From positions 62,001 to 126,000 of the forward strand of contig JAQBNH010000007.1 of the NCBI GenBank assembly GCA_028288705.1: 64,000 bases of DNA, in the 5' to 3' direction. Position 1 is the stretch's first letter. Each line of letters opens with the position of its first letter. Origin of the DNA: Ferruginibacter sp. GTDB taxonomy: Bacteria > Bacteroidota > Bacteroidia > Chitinophagales > Chitinophagaceae. Positions 23,523-34,284 of this stretch are shown piece after piece. The translations under genes and the position numbers were made by a program. The notes under the pieces are model-generated. The model saw nothing but the letters and a program-made list of their open reading frames with translations, had not been told where the DNA came from and searched no databases.

Positions 23523-25904
23523 TTAATTGACATATTTTAAAATCACCGCCGTCATCAACACCGGTATCGCCGCCAATAATGCAGATTTTGCAAAGTCGGC
23601 ACCTTCCTGGCCCTGCGGCCTTTCCGGAACAGTCACGATCGACCCTTCATCTACTTTAGGATAGAAATGGAAAAATGCGAAGCTGCGTGTACGTTTGCTT
23701 TTCCCATTGGCATAAGTCACGTAAATTCTTTTCCGCCATGGGCGAATGCCAAAACCACCTGCTTTATCAATATAATAACTCAGGTTCGTATGTTCTTTAT
23801 CAAAAGCAATTTTAAGAGGCGATTGTACTTTGCCCTGCACGCTCACGAACGGGTTAATCTCTGGAACGAAGATCATATCGTTTTCCTGCAAAATAATATC
23901 GTATTTGGAATTGCGGTATTTCAGTGCTTTGTACAGATCGATACTAACAGGCTCGTCCACTGCTTTCGCTTTCGCGATTGCCGCGCTGTCCATAATCGGC
24001 CTGCCATTCGTGTCTAACTTTGGTTTTTCCACCACCTTTTCCCGGAAGAATTCTGTTTTGGTACGATACAATACCGCACCAGCCAGATTCGCATTATCCT
24101 TTAAGCCACCGGCCCTGTCGAGGTAAGATGACAAACGCTCATATTTGTTCAGGCGCGCATACAAGCCGGGGTATTTTACCAGTCCTTTGAGTTCAATATT
24201 TTGTTGAAGTTCGAAGGTTGGATTTTTACGCACAAATACCTGGTCGTAAGGTTTCAACCGGATTTTAGCAGCAGCAGAATCCAATTGCAGGTCGGGCTGA
24301 ATCGCATAAGATTTAATGATCGTTCTTGTAGGTTTCAATCCCTGGCGCGCCGAGTCAACATCCACGATGCTCGCGATCTCCAGTCGTCCAAATTCAGCTG
24401 ATTGTTTGATACCGCCTGACAGGTAAAGCAGATCTTCCAGGCTCATTCCGCCGTATTTGCGAAAGCGGCCTTCTTTTCTTATTTCACCATAGATCTCTAC
24501 ATATTGCGGATCGCCAAATTCACTTTGCGAGAAAAGCTGAATCACATCATTTGGTTGCAGACTTACATTACTCGGGCTGTTAGCCTTGTTTTCATTGATA
24601 TCAGAGAGGTCGACTTCTAAGCGATCTGACTGCAGGTTGGTAGAGTCACCTGCACCACGGAAAACGTAGGCACGGGGCAGATACGTATTTCTTGTAACAC
24701 CACCCGCACGATTAATCACATCAAACAAACGATCACCAGGCCGCAACTCATAATAATCGGGATAAGATACTTCTCCCCTCAATTCCACTTTGTTTGCGAT
24801 GCCCGGCTTAATCAGATCGACCTTTACAATGTCTCCGTCTTCCAGCGCGAAATCTTGCCCTGCAATTTTCACGATCGCATTGGCATTCACATTTTTCAAT
24901 ACCTGCGCTTCATTTTCGGTGCGCAAAATTTTCATACTTGAACCAAGGGCATCCGGGTTTAAGCCGCCCGAATATTTCAATAACGCTTTCACGCCTTCAT
25001 CTGCCCGTAACTGGTAATACATTGGGCGTTTAAACTGGCCGGTTGCCAATACTTTTTTCTCTACTGTCCCTACGATGATAAAATCGTTGTTCTGCAAATA
25101 AATATGTTTTCCGAAATCACCTGAAGTCAGGTATTTATAAACGTCTAATTCATCAATTACTCGACCGCCTCTTTTGATCTGGATATTCCGAAGGTTCCCA
25201 AATCTGGTAACACCACCCGCACGTGCGATCACATTGAATGCGTTGCTGAACGCTGAAACCGTTTGCGGTCCCTGGTCCTGCACTTCTCCTACCACGTTCA
25301 CATTAATAGACCGTGGCTGACCGATACTCACAGAAATATTTGTTCCCGGCGGACTAACGCTTTGAAATCTTGAGTATACGATGGCACGCATGTTTTCAAA
25401 TGTAAGGCCGGCCACATTGATTTTTCCCAGGCTATTCGGAAAGATCGAACCGTCCCTTGCTACTACATAATTTTCCTGGAACTCGGCTGCACCCCAAAGC
25501 GCAACGATCACATGATCGCCAACACCGATCGGGTAATCCAACGGGGGTGTCGATAATTCTGAAAGGTCTGTAACTGCTGTATTGGAGAAAACGTCCTCAC
25601 CATAGGTGCGGAGCGGGCTATAAGCACGGCGACGAAGGTCGTCGCGTTGCGTACTGTCTTTTTCTATTTCACCGTTGCTGTAGATATCTGAATTTTTATC
25701 CTTTCCGGTTTCGCGGTTTTTATCTTCCAGCAAGGAGCGTAATTGCGGCTGGGAAAGATTTTTGGGATCAAACTGACCCGGATTTACCTCGGAAGGATTT
25801 TGCATCGTAGGAACCTGAACGGGAGGCTGTGCTTGAACTGAAAATCCAGTAAATAATAACAGCGCGAAGAAAAAGCGCCTGAATTTCCAAATAGCTAATT
25901 GCAT
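23523..25904 (-). CDS. Polysaccharide export outer-membrane protein with multiple SLBB domains (Wza-like)
   Basis: A 793-residue exported protein. The signal peptide ends S-V-Q-A-Q-P. A polysaccharide-export (Poly_export) domain occupies about 125-210 (Y-P-I-G-V-G-D-H-V-I-V-A-L-W-G), followed by several SLBB repeats, recognisable by G-E-V...P-G-x-Y and R-A-G-G units (for example V-I-A-R-A-G-G-V-T-R and V-I-N-R-A-G-G-V-T-R). A C-terminal hydrophobic segment (A-L-L-A-A-I-P-V-L-M-T-A-V-I-L) could anchor it. It is twice the length of E. coli Wza owing to extra SLBB repeats, common in this phylum. It heads the operon with the Wzz-like gene. No glycosyltransferases are nearby. Confidence 0.9.
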   Translation of the reverse strand: MQLAIWKFRRFFFALLLFTGFSVQAQPPVQVPTMQNPSEVNPGQFDPKNLSQPQLRSLLEDKNRETGKDKNSDIYSNGEIEKDSTQRDDLRRRAYSPLRTYGEDVFSNTAVTDLSELSTPPLDYPIGVGDHVIVALWGAAEFQENYVVARDGSIFPNSLGKINVAGLTFENMRAIVYSRFQSVSPPGTNISVSIGQPRSINVNVVGEVQDQGPQTVSAFSNAFNVIARAGGVTRFGNLRNIQIKRGGRVIDELDVYKYLTSGDFGKHIYLQNNDFIIVGTVEKKVLATGQFKRPMYYQLRADEGVKALLKYSGGLNPDALGSSMKILRTENEAQVLKNVNANAIVKIAGQDFALEDGDIVKVDLIKPGIANKVELRGEVSYPDYYELRPGDRLFDVINRAGGVTRNTYLPRAYVFRGAGDSTNLQSDRLEVDLSDINENKANSPSNVSLQPNDVIQLFSQSEFGDPQYVEIYGEIRKEGRFRKYGGMSLEDLLYLSGGIKQSAEFGRLEIASIVDVDSARQGLKPTRTIIKSYAIQPDLQLDSAAAKIRLKPYDQVFVRKNPTFELQQNIELKGLVKYPGLYARLNKYERLSSYLDRAGGLKDNANLAGAVLYRTKTEFFREKVVEKPKLDTNGRPIMDSAAIAKAKAVDEPVSIDLYKALKYRNSKYDIILQENDMIFVPEINPFVSVQGKVQSPLKIAFDKEHTNLSYYIDKAGGFGIRPWRKRIYVTYANGKSKRTRSFAFFHFYPKVDEGSIVTVPERPQGQEGADFAKSALLAAIPVLMTAVILKYVN

Positions 25905-25954
25905 CTTGTAAGGGTTGATTTACGATTTTTATAAAACTTGGCAAATATAGTGTA

Positions 25955-26902
25955 TTATTTGGGGCGTTCACCCAGGAGCGCGTTGTACGCTTCCCATATT
26001 TCTGTTACAATTTCGCTGGCTGGCAGTATGTTGCGCAGCAGGCAACTCACCTGGCCGATCTCCAGTTCCCCTTCTTCCATATCACCCAGAAACATGCCTT
26101 TTTTGGCGCGACCTTTCCCGAGCAGGCTGGCCAATTCTTCTACCGGCGCGCCATTTTTTTCGGCTTGCTGAACGGCGGCATAAAACGGGTTCTTCAACAA
26201 GCGAACCGGCGTTAACGCTTTGAGCGCCAGAATGGTGTCGCCTTCATTGCTATGTATGACCGCATTTTTAAAATTGATATGACTGGAAGCTTCTTCACTG
26301 GCTACAAACCTGCTCCCAATTTGCACTCCGGAAGCACCAAGGATCATGGCCGCCATCATTTGCCTGCCAGTTGCGATACCGCCCGCTGCAATCACGGGAA
26401 TTGATACGGCTTCAGCCACCGCCGGAATAAGGACAAAACTTGTGGTTTCTTCCCGGCCATTATGTCCCCCGGCTTCAAAACCTTCAGCTACAACTGCATC
26501 ACAGCCTGCCTCCTGGGCTTTGAGCGCGAATTTACTGCTGCTGACCACATGTACCACTGTAATGCCTGCTGCTTTCAATTTCGATGTGTATGTCTTGGGA
26601 TTCCCGGCACTTGTAAAGACAACGGGAACTTCATGTTTGATGATCAGGTCGATGTGTTGATCGATATCCGGGTACAATAACGGCACGTTTACTCCGAATG
26701 GTTTGTTTGTAGCCGCTTTGCATTTAATTAAATGTTCTTCCAATACCTGGGGGTACATGCTCCCGCTCCCGATCAACCCCAGGCCGCCGGCGTTGCTGAC
26801 CGCAGATGCGAGTTTCCAGCCGCTGGCCCAGATCATTCCCGCCTGGATAATGGGCTTTTCAATCTTAAATAACTCGGTGATCCTTGTTGAAGAAAATGGC
26901 AT
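25955..26902 (-). CDS. Nitronate monooxygenase / 2-nitropropane dioxygenase family
   Basis: A 315-residue FMN-binding TIM-barrel protein. Typical segments are K-P-I-I-Q-A-G-M-I-W near 17, S-N-A-G-G-L-G-L-I-G-S-G near 35, E-G-F-E-A-G-G-H-N-G near 140, I-P-V-I-A-A-G-G-I-A-T-G and G-A-S-G-V-Q-I-G-S-R-F near 195. The H of E-A-G-G-H is the family's conserved active-site His. Members oxidise alkyl nitronates or act as FabK-type enoyl-ACP reductases; motif reading alone cannot separate them. The C-terminal 60 residues (E-L-A-S-L-L-G-K-G-R-A-K-K-G-M-F) also fit FabK-like members. It appears to be a single gene. Confidence 0.85.
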   Translation of the reverse strand: MPFSSTRITELFKIEKPIIQAGMIWASGWKLASAVSNAGGLGLIGSGSMYPQVLEEHLIKCKAATNKPFGVNVPLLYPDIDQHIDLIIKHEVPVVFTSAGNPKTYTSKLKAAGITVVHVVSSSKFALKAQEAGCDAVVAEGFEAGGHNGREETTSFVLIPAVAEAVSIPVIAAGGIATGRQMMAAMILGASGVQIGSRFVASEEASSHINFKNAVIHSNEGDTILALKALTPVRLLKNPFYAAVQQAEKNGAPVEELASLLGKGRAKKGMFLGDMEEGELEIGQVSCLLRNILPASEIVTEIWEAYNALLGERPK

Positions 26903-26975
26903 GTCCGTAAATTAAGGAAAGATAGCATACAGTGGAGCCTGAACGCCAGGCTAAGTCAGCAGTTCTGAAGCGGCA

Positions 26976-27980
26976 CTACCTGCCGCTGCCGCCCAGGTCT
27001 ATGGCCGTGTTATCGCCGATGTTTAGGTTGCGGCTAACGCCTTTTACTTCTGCATCGCTACCGATAAGTGAATTGTTGAGGACGATCTCGAATAAATTTG
27101 AATAGGCACCAATGATTGAATCTTTAACGATGGCATGATTTACAACCGTATGATCACCGATAGCCACATTAGGCCCGATCACTGAATTCTGGATCAGGCA
27201 GCCGTTACCAATGCTCACTGGTGGAATGATGATGGTGTTTTTAAAATCGCCGGCATCATGAACATTTCCACCGAATTTTTTAAGAAGGATGGCATTTGAT
27301 TCGAGTAAAGAATCTTTTTTACCGCAGTCGAACCAATTTTGAACTTTAAAGAACTGGAATTTCGCTCCCTGCTGGATCATACATTCGAGGGCATCTGTCA
27401 AATTAAATTCATCATAGCTCTGAAGTTTAATATGCTGGATCTTTTCCAGGCAGGCAAACAACATGTTACTTTCCTTCACCATATACACACCCACGAGGGC
27501 CATATTACTTTTTGGAATAGAAGGTTTTTCTACAACGCGCGTTACAAATCCATCATCAGAAATCTCTGCCACACCGAAGTTGCGCGGGTCATCCACCTTC
27601 TTTACCCCAAGCATGGAATGCGGTGATTGCAACATTTGCTTCACATCATATTCGGCGATCGTATCCCCAAGAACAATCAACACTTCTTCTTCACCAACCA
27701 GCTGCTTTGTAAGTTCGATCGCGTGGCCTGTGCCATGGCGTTCGCTTTGCGTAACAAAATCGACGTTGAGATCGGGGTAATTTGCTTTAACGTAATCCTG
27801 GATCTTTTCACCGAGGTAACCAATGATAAATATGAAATCAGTAATGCCGGCATCGCGGAGCTGATCAATAATAATACTTAAAATCGTTTTCCCGGCTAAA
27901 GGAATCAGCGCTTTTGGTTGGGTGTAGGTATGTGGGCGAAGTTTAGTGCCTGCCCCTGCGACTGGAATGATGGCCTTCAT
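26976..27980 (-). CDS. Sugar-1-phosphate nucleotidyltransferase with beta-helix C-terminus
   Basis: A 334-residue enzyme. The N-terminal nucleotidyltransferase domain starts M-K-A-I-I-P-V-A-G-A-G-T-K-L-R-P with P-K-A-L-I-P-L-A-G-K at about 23-32; note K in place of the more usual R in the G-x-G-T-R-L-R-P loop. L-G-D-T-I-A marks the catalytic metal region. The C-terminal 90 residues have hexapeptide repeats (I-G-N-G-C-L-I, I-G-P-N-V-A-I-G) of a left-handed beta helix. It probably makes an NDP-sugar for surface polysaccharide; the nucleotide and sugar are unknown. It stands alone. Confidence 0.87.
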   Translation of the reverse strand: MKAIIPVAGAGTKLRPHTYTQPKALIPLAGKTILSIIIDQLRDAGITDFIFIIGYLGEKIQDYVKANYPDLNVDFVTQSERHGTGHAIELTKQLVGEEEVLIVLGDTIAEYDVKQMLQSPHSMLGVKKVDDPRNFGVAEISDDGFVTRVVEKPSIPKSNMALVGVYMVKESNMLFACLEKIQHIKLQSYDEFNLTDALECMIQQGAKFQFFKVQNWFDCGKKDSLLESNAILLKKFGGNVHDAGDFKNTIIIPPVSIGNGCLIQNSVIGPNVAIGDHTVVNHAIVKDSIIGAYSNLFEIVLNNSLIGSDAEVKGVSRNLNIGDNTAIDLGGSGR

Positions 27981-28116
27981 TGATAAACCGGGTCCGTTCC
28001 CGCACGGAATATTTTGTTTACAATAGTATTACTCATGCTTTTTCGGGCAGTGAAAGTAATACATTTTTGAATACATCATAATTAATGAAATATTAAAGCG
28101 TATTACCATGGCTGCT

Positions 28117-28124
28117 TATATTTG
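28117..28124 (+). promoter_or_regulatory. -7 promoter element of glyA
   Basis: TATATTTG matches the TAnnTTTG consensus exactly and lies 17 nt before the glyA start, implying a very short leader. A clear TTTG -33 box is not seen. Confidence 0.45.
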
Positions 28125-28141
28125 CCCAATAAAACCGGTAT

Positions 28142-29422
<1,281 letters not shown>

Positions 29423-29446
29423 TCCCTAATTCATTAATTTCAACTC

Positions 29447-29857
29447 ATGTTACAACGAATACAAACTATCTGGCTCTTTCTTGCTGCCGCATGCGCCTTC
29501 GCCAGCCTTAAACTTCCTTTTTACAGCGGAACAAATACCAGCGGAATTCCATCTTACGAACTGATGGGAACAGAAAATTTTTTACTTATGTTGCTTACGA
29601 TTGCCATCGGCGTTGTAGCACTCATCACGATCTTCCTCTATAAAAACCGGAAGATACAACTGCGGTTATGCCTTCTAGGAATCGTATTGGAAGTACTGCT
29701 CATATTCCTGTATTACCGCGAGTTGAAAAACTATATGGGTGGAACCTATTCATTAACGTCTATCCTGCATGCATTGATACTTGTGTTTTTATTCATGGCT
29801 GCAAGAGGCATCCGCAATGATGACCGCATCATTAAAGAAAGCAACAGGCTGCGCTAA
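29447..29857 (+). CDS. DUF4293 family membrane protein
   Basis: A 136-residue protein with four predicted membrane helices (about 8-24, 46-66, 72-90, 100-120) and the family start M-L-Q-R-I-Q-T-I-W-L-F-L-A-A. DUF4293 proteins are small inner-membrane proteins of Bacteroidota without known function. It lies 24 nt after glyA, and a terminator follows at 29878, so the two genes form one transcript. Confidence 0.88.
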   Translation: MLQRIQTIWLFLAAACAFASLKLPFYSGTNTSGIPSYELMGTENFLLMLLTIAIGVVALITIFLYKNRKIQLRLCLLGIVLEVLLIFLYYRELKNYMGGTYSLTSILHALILVFLFMAARGIRNDDRIIKESNRLR

Positions 29858-29877
29858 AAATCTCACCGAATTACAAC

Positions 29878-29909
29878 AAAAATGCCCTGAATTATCAGGG
29901 CATTTTTTT
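29878..29909. terminator. Bidirectional intrinsic terminator
   Basis: AATGCCCTGA (29881-29890), loop ATTA, TCAGGGCATT (29895-29904), flanked by A and T runs. It serves the glyA operon on the plus strand and the DUF6799 lipoprotein on the minus strand. Confidence 0.88.
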
Positions 29910-29926
29910 ATGAGGTTTATGTTAGA

Positions 29927-30418
29927 TTAATGCACGGCATCTTTCACTTCTTCTCCTACTTTGTTCGCACCTTTCTTGATGGCTTCGCCTGCTTTTTGAA
30001 CACCTTTTTTAGTGGCATCCCAGCCGTCTGCAATAGCGTCACCAGCTTTATTAAAAAATCTGCCTGTACGGCTAACGGTTTCTCCATCTTCTAACTGAAC
30101 AACCTTGCCGTTACGGGTTACCTGGCCATTTCTTTTAATAATGATACCATCATCGGCAGTAATATCTTTATCAGCTTCTACCCATGCGCCATTGCGCCAT
30201 ACCATCAATTTACCGCCGCGATACGTTGCATCACCATCAGCAGCGACATAAGCTTGTGTGGTAGTAGCAGTATCAGACATGGTAGTCGTGGTAGTAACAG
30301 GCGCCGTTGCAGAAACGGTATCCATATTTTCCACTTTTGTTTCTTTTGTTTCCTGGGAATTGCAGGCTGCAAATGTTGCGGCAACTGCTGCGATCGCGAT
30401 CATCCTTTTCATGTTCAT
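29927..30418 (-). CDS. Lipoprotein with DUF6799-like repeats and LEA-like tail
   Basis: A 163-residue protein. The N-terminus is a lipoprotein signal with A-T-F-A-A-C. A Thr/Val-rich linker follows (about 25-60). Residues 65-118 show short beta-hairpin-like repeats (G-G-K-L-M-V-W-R-N-G, I-I-I-K-R-N-G-Q-V, E-D-G-E-T-V-S-R-T-G), which I associate with DUF6799. The last 38 residues are an Ala/Lys/Gly-rich amphipathic stretch with repeats of the K-K-G-x-x-K-A-G-E-A type seen in LEA-like and YtxH-like stress proteins. A start at 30412 (M-K-R-M) is possible. Function is unknown; an envelope stress role is only a guess. Confidence 0.78.
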   Translation of the reverse strand: MNMKRMIAIAAVAATFAACNSQETKETKVENMDTVSATAPVTTTTTMSDTATTTQAYVAADGDATYRGGKLMVWRNGAWVEADKDITADDGIIIKRNGQVTRNGKVVQLEDGETVSRTGRFFNKAGDAIADGWDATKKGVQKAGEAIKKGANKVGEEVKDAVH

Positions 30419-30521
30419 GTTTTTTGGTTAATGATACCCGTTACCGGGCGAATGTAAATATTGAACATATAGCCATACAAAAGCGCAGCCAAAAGCCCGG
30501 AAAATTATTTTATTTTTTCCA

Positions 30522-33335
30522 CTACAGGAATTTGCCGGTGTGGCTCTTCGCATTTTTTTTAAGATCGGCAGGCTTGCCCGCAAACACGAGATTACCGCCC
30601 GCATCACCGGCTTCAGGGCCAAGATCTATCACCCAATCGGCGCTTTTTACCACATCCGTATTGTGTTCAATTACCAGGATGGAATGTCCTTGCTCAACCA
30701 ATGCATTAAAGGAAGCCAGTAATTTTTTTATATCGTGGAAATGGAGCCCTGTTGTGGGTTCATCAAAAATAAACAGGATATGTCCCTGCGCTTTTCCTTT
30801 GCCGAGGAATGAGGCTAGTTTTACCCGTTGCGCTTCCCCACCGCTGAGGGTATTGGATGATTGCCCCAGCTTCACATATCCGAGGCCAACATCACTTAAT
30901 GGCTGAATCTTTTTTGCCACATCCTTTCCGTCTTTATCATCTGCATTAAAAAATGCGATGGCTTCATCAACACCCATATCGAGCACGTCGAAAATATTTT
31001 TTCCGTTGTACTGTACATCCAGCACTTCTTCCTTAAAGCGCTTTCCATTACAAACATCGCAAACCAGATGAACGTCTGCTAAAAATTGCATTTCCACCAG
31101 TTGTTCGCCTTCGCCTTTGCAGGCGTCACAACGACCGGCATCTACGTTAAAAGAAAAGTGTTTCGGGAGGAAGCCGCGCATTTTGCTCAATGGTTGTTTG
31201 GCAAAAAGATCACGTATTTCATCATAGGCTTTGATGTACGTTACGGGGTTACTCCTGCTTGATTTACCGATGGGATTTTGATCCACCATTTCTATCTGGC
31301 TGAGGTAATCAATATCTCCTTTCAGTCCCCTGAACAAGCCTGGCTTGTCGACACCTTCCCCTTTTATTTTTTGCAACGCAGGATAAAGTATCTGCTTCAC
31401 CAATGTTGTTTTTCCACTGCCGCTCACACCCGTAACCGCACACAAAATGTTTAATGGAAATTCAACGCTGATATCTTTCAGATTATTTTGTCGTGCACCC
31501 TCCACCGTTATAGACCGGATCCACTTGCGGATATTTTTCGGCGGATCGATACTGAGTTCACCCGATAAATATTTACCCGTGAGACTATCCGGATCTGCAA
31601 TTAATTCTTCATAATTCCCTGCGGCGACCACTTCGCCTCCGAGATGACTTGCCAGCGGCCCCATATCGATAATATGATCGGCTTCGCGCATCATCATTTC
31701 ATCATGCTCCACCACCACAACCGTATTGCCGAGATCACGTAACTCTTTTAAAACAATAATCAGCCTTTCTGTATCGCGGCTGTGAAGCCCGATTGACGGC
31801 TCATCCAGGATGTATAATGAATTAGTAAGGTTACTCCCTAAGCTGCGCGTTAACTGGATACGCTGGCTTTCACCGCCACTCAGGGAATTTGCCAGCCTGT
31901 TGAGCGTGAGATAGCCCAGGCCCACATCGATCAACGTTTTAAGCCGGTGATGGATTTCGAGTAAAATTCTTTTTGCCACCTGCTCGTCGTAAGCAGATAA
32001 GGTCAATGCGTCAAACCATTTCTGCAGATCTTTTACGGGCAGTTCGCAAAGTTCCCCGATATGCTTACCTGCAACCTGTACATACAGGGCTTCTTTCCGT
32101 AAGCGGTATCCATGACATTCAGAGCAGAGCGTTCGCCCACGATAGCGGCTCAATAAAACCCTGTACTGAACCTTATATAAGTTCTGCTCCACTTCTTTAA
32201 AAAAATCATTGATACCGTTCACATGCTGATTTCCTTTCCAGAGATCATCGAGTTGCGCCGCGGTGAGATCCATCACCGGTGTATGAACAGGAAAATTAAA
32301 TTTCTTGGCTGCGCGGATAAAAGATTCCTTCCACTCACCCAGCTTTTCACCTTTCCATGGCGCGACTGCTCCTTCATAAATACTGAGGCGTTTGTCCGGA
32401 ATGATCAGATCAGCATCAAGGCCAAGCACCATTGAAAAACCCTCACATACCGGGCATGCACCAAAGGGATTATTAAATGAAAAAAGATTTGGAACAGGCT
32501 CTTCAAACTGGATACCGTCTAATTCAAATTTATTGCTGAAATAAAGGTTTGTTTTGCTGTTGATCTCGATATGCATAATTCCCTCACCCTCGTAAAAGGC
32601 GGTGCCCACTGAATCTGCGATGCGGTGCAGGTCTTCTTCATCAAATTCCTTTTTTACCAAACGGTCGATCAAAATGTATGCGGGCGTTTTGCCGGGTTTA
32701 AAGGGCTTGTCTTCCAGCAGGTCTTCAATTCTAAGCACTTCGCCTTTAAAAAACAACCGGGAGAAACCCTTTTGCAGAAGGATGTTCAATTCCTCCCGGA
32801 TATCACGGTTGGCGTGATTTTTAAAAGTTGCCAGGATCAGGATCTTATCGCCTTCTTCGAGTTGCTGAATCGCAGCCACAACATCCGGCACATCATCTTT
32901 TTTCACTACACGGCCGCTGACCGGGGAAATCGTTTTACCTGCACGTGCAAACAATAACCGCATGTAATCATAAATCTCGGTCATGCTTCCAACGGTACTA
33001 CGCGGTGTCCGCGTGATCACTTTCTGTTCTATGGCAATAGCGGGGCACAAGCCTTTAATATAATCTACGTCGGGCTTATTCATCCGTTGCATAAACTGCC
33101 TGGCATATGCACTCAAACTTTCGGCATAACGGCGCTGGCCTTCTGCAAAAAGCGTATCGATCGTAAGCGATGACTTGCCTGAGCCCGATACGCCCGTCAC
33201 AACCACTAGTTTATTGCGCGGTATCGTAACCGTTACATTCTTTAAGTTGTGAACGCGTGCACCTTTTATAAAAATATCATTGGAGGAAGAAAGCGCGGGA
33301 ACCGCCTTTTTTCGTGGAGGAGATGTCAACTTCAT
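30522..33335 (-). CDS. uvrA: Excinuclease ABC subunit UvrA, second copy
   Basis: A 937-residue UvrA paralog. Walker [11 protein letters not shown] is at 47-56, with a second G-V-S-G-S-G-K-T-T, signatures L-S-G-G-E-S-Q-R and L-S-G-G-E-A-Q-R, and D-E-P-S-I-G-L-H / D-E-P-T-T-G-L-H. Zinc-binding Cys sets C-P-V-C, C-S-E-C and C-D-A-C...C-D-V-C are kept, so it looks like a full UvrA rather than a truncated UvrA2. It differs widely from the 4289-7165 copy (for example, E-A-Y-V insert absent, different middle region). Two UvrA types are common in Bacteroidota. The division of labour is unknown. It appears to be a single gene. Confidence 0.93.
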   Translation of the reverse strand: MKLTSPPRKKAVPALSSSNDIFIKGARVHNLKNVTVTIPRNKLVVVTGVSGSGKSSLTIDTLFAEGQRRYAESLSAYARQFMQRMNKPDVDYIKGLCPAIAIEQKVITRTPRSTVGSMTEIYDYMRLLFARAGKTISPVSGRVVKKDDVPDVVAAIQQLEEGDKILILATFKNHANRDIREELNILLQKGFSRLFFKGEVLRIEDLLEDKPFKPGKTPAYILIDRLVKKEFDEEDLHRIADSVGTAFYEGEGIMHIEINSKTNLYFSNKFELDGIQFEEPVPNLFSFNNPFGACPVCEGFSMVLGLDADLIIPDKRLSIYEGAVAPWKGEKLGEWKESFIRAAKKFNFPVHTPVMDLTAAQLDDLWKGNQHVNGINDFFKEVEQNLYKVQYRVLLSRYRGRTLCSECHGYRLRKEALYVQVAGKHIGELCELPVKDLQKWFDALTLSAYDEQVAKRILLEIHHRLKTLIDVGLGYLTLNRLANSLSGGESQRIQLTRSLGSNLTNSLYILDEPSIGLHSRDTERLIIVLKELRDLGNTVVVVEHDEMMMREADHIIDMGPLASHLGGEVVAAGNYEELIADPDSLTGKYLSGELSIDPPKNIRKWIRSITVEGARQNNLKDISVEFPLNILCAVTGVSGSGKTTLVKQILYPALQKIKGEGVDKPGLFRGLKGDIDYLSQIEMVDQNPIGKSSRSNPVTYIKAYDEIRDLFAKQPLSKMRGFLPKHFSFNVDAGRCDACKGEGEQLVEMQFLADVHLVCDVCNGKRFKEEVLDVQYNGKNIFDVLDMGVDEAIAFFNADDKDGKDVAKKIQPLSDVGLGYVKLGQSSNTLSGGEAQRVKLASFLGKGKAQGHILFIFDEPTTGLHFHDIKKLLASFNALVEQGHSILVIEHNTDVVKSADWVIDLGPEAGDAGGNLVFAGKPADLKKNAKSHTGKFL

Positions 33336-33618
33336 AATCGTACAACGAATTTACAAACAACAAAGTTGGTATGGGGTAAATGTGAAAATCTTCATAAAAC
33401 AAAACCAGTGCACCACAACGGGAATATTTTTTAATTATTTTAGATAAGCAAAAAAAAATCACAAAAAAATTTGGTGGTTTAAATTTTATCATTATTTTCA
33501 CAGTCCAATATCCAGTAAAGTGAAAAGCCGTCATAAGCCTATCTAACAGACTTCTACGCACTATTCCCTCTTATTGGACCCTTACTTTAAGTCCTAAACC
33601 ATCAAAACTGTAGAAGTT

Positions 33619-34200
33619 ATGAAATGCCTTAACAATCTAACTGACCAACAACTCGTGCACCTGTACATGAACGGTGACGTTGATGCCCTTGCAACTTTAG
33701 TAGTTCGCTACAAAGACAAAATTTACACCTCTATTTATTTGCTTGTAAAAGACAAGTACCTGGCTGAAGACATTTTCCAGGATGTATTTATCCGGATTAT
33801 CGATACACTGAAAGGTGGCCGGTATACAGATGAAGGAAAATTTCTGCCATGGGCCATGCGTATTGCTCACAACCTTTGCGTAGATCATTTCCGTAAAGTA
33901 AAACGCAGCCCTGCTATTAAAACAAGTGACGACCGCGATATTTTTGAAGTGTTGAATTTCTTTGAAGCTGGTGTTGATCAGCGTATGATGAGCGAACAAA
34001 CCAATGAAAAAGTAAGGAAGATGATCGATATGCTTCCCGAAGATCAGCGCGAAGTAATCATCATGCGTCATTATGCGGATCTCAGTTTTAAAGAGATTTC
34101 TAAACTCACACAATGCAGCATCAATACTGCTTTAGGCCGTATGCGCTATGGTTTGATCAACCTGCGCAAACTGATGACAGAAAAGCAGATCGCGCTATAA
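33619..34200 (+). CDS. Sigma-70 family (ECF-like) RNA polymerase sigma factor
   Basis: A 193-residue sigma factor with region 2 (Y-L-A-E-D-I-F-Q-D-V-F-I-R-I-I-D at about 50-65, W-A-M-R-I-A-H-N-L-C-V-D-H-F-R near 90) and region 4 (L-P-E-D-Q-R-E-V-I-I-M-R-H-Y-A-D-L-S-F-K-E-I-S near 140-162). There is no linked anti-sigma gene, which differs from the ECF gene at 56286. The 283-nt upstream gap is very AT-rich and holds no other gene. A strong terminator at 34229-34257 closes it as a single-gene unit. Confidence 0.92.
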   Translation: MKCLNNLTDQQLVHLYMNGDVDALATLVVRYKDKIYTSIYLLVKDKYLAEDIFQDVFIRIIDTLKGGRYTDEGKFLPWAMRIAHNLCVDHFRKVKRSPAIKTSDDRDIFEVLNFFEAGVDQRMMSEQTNEKVRKMIDMLPEDQREVIIMRHYADLSFKEISKLTQCSINTALGRMRYGLINLRKLMTEKQIAL

Positions 34201-34228
34201 AAAGACTATACCCCTCAATTAATAAAAG

Positions 34229-34257
34229 ATCCCGGCCAACATGCCGGGATTTATTTT
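34229..34257 (+). terminator. Intrinsic terminator of the sigma factor gene
   Basis: ATCCCGGC (34229-34236), loop CAACAT, GCCGGGAT (34243-34250), then TTATTTTT. Confidence 0.85.
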
Positions 34258-34284
34258 TATACGCTTATCGACTTTATCAAACGA

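Noticed and set aside
30307..30906. A 199-codon plus-strand frame antisense to the second uvrA and the DUF6799 gene
   Set aside because: It lies wholly across two well-supported minus-strand genes, is rich in Pro/Arg/Ser/Cys as expected for a shadow frame, and shows no domain.
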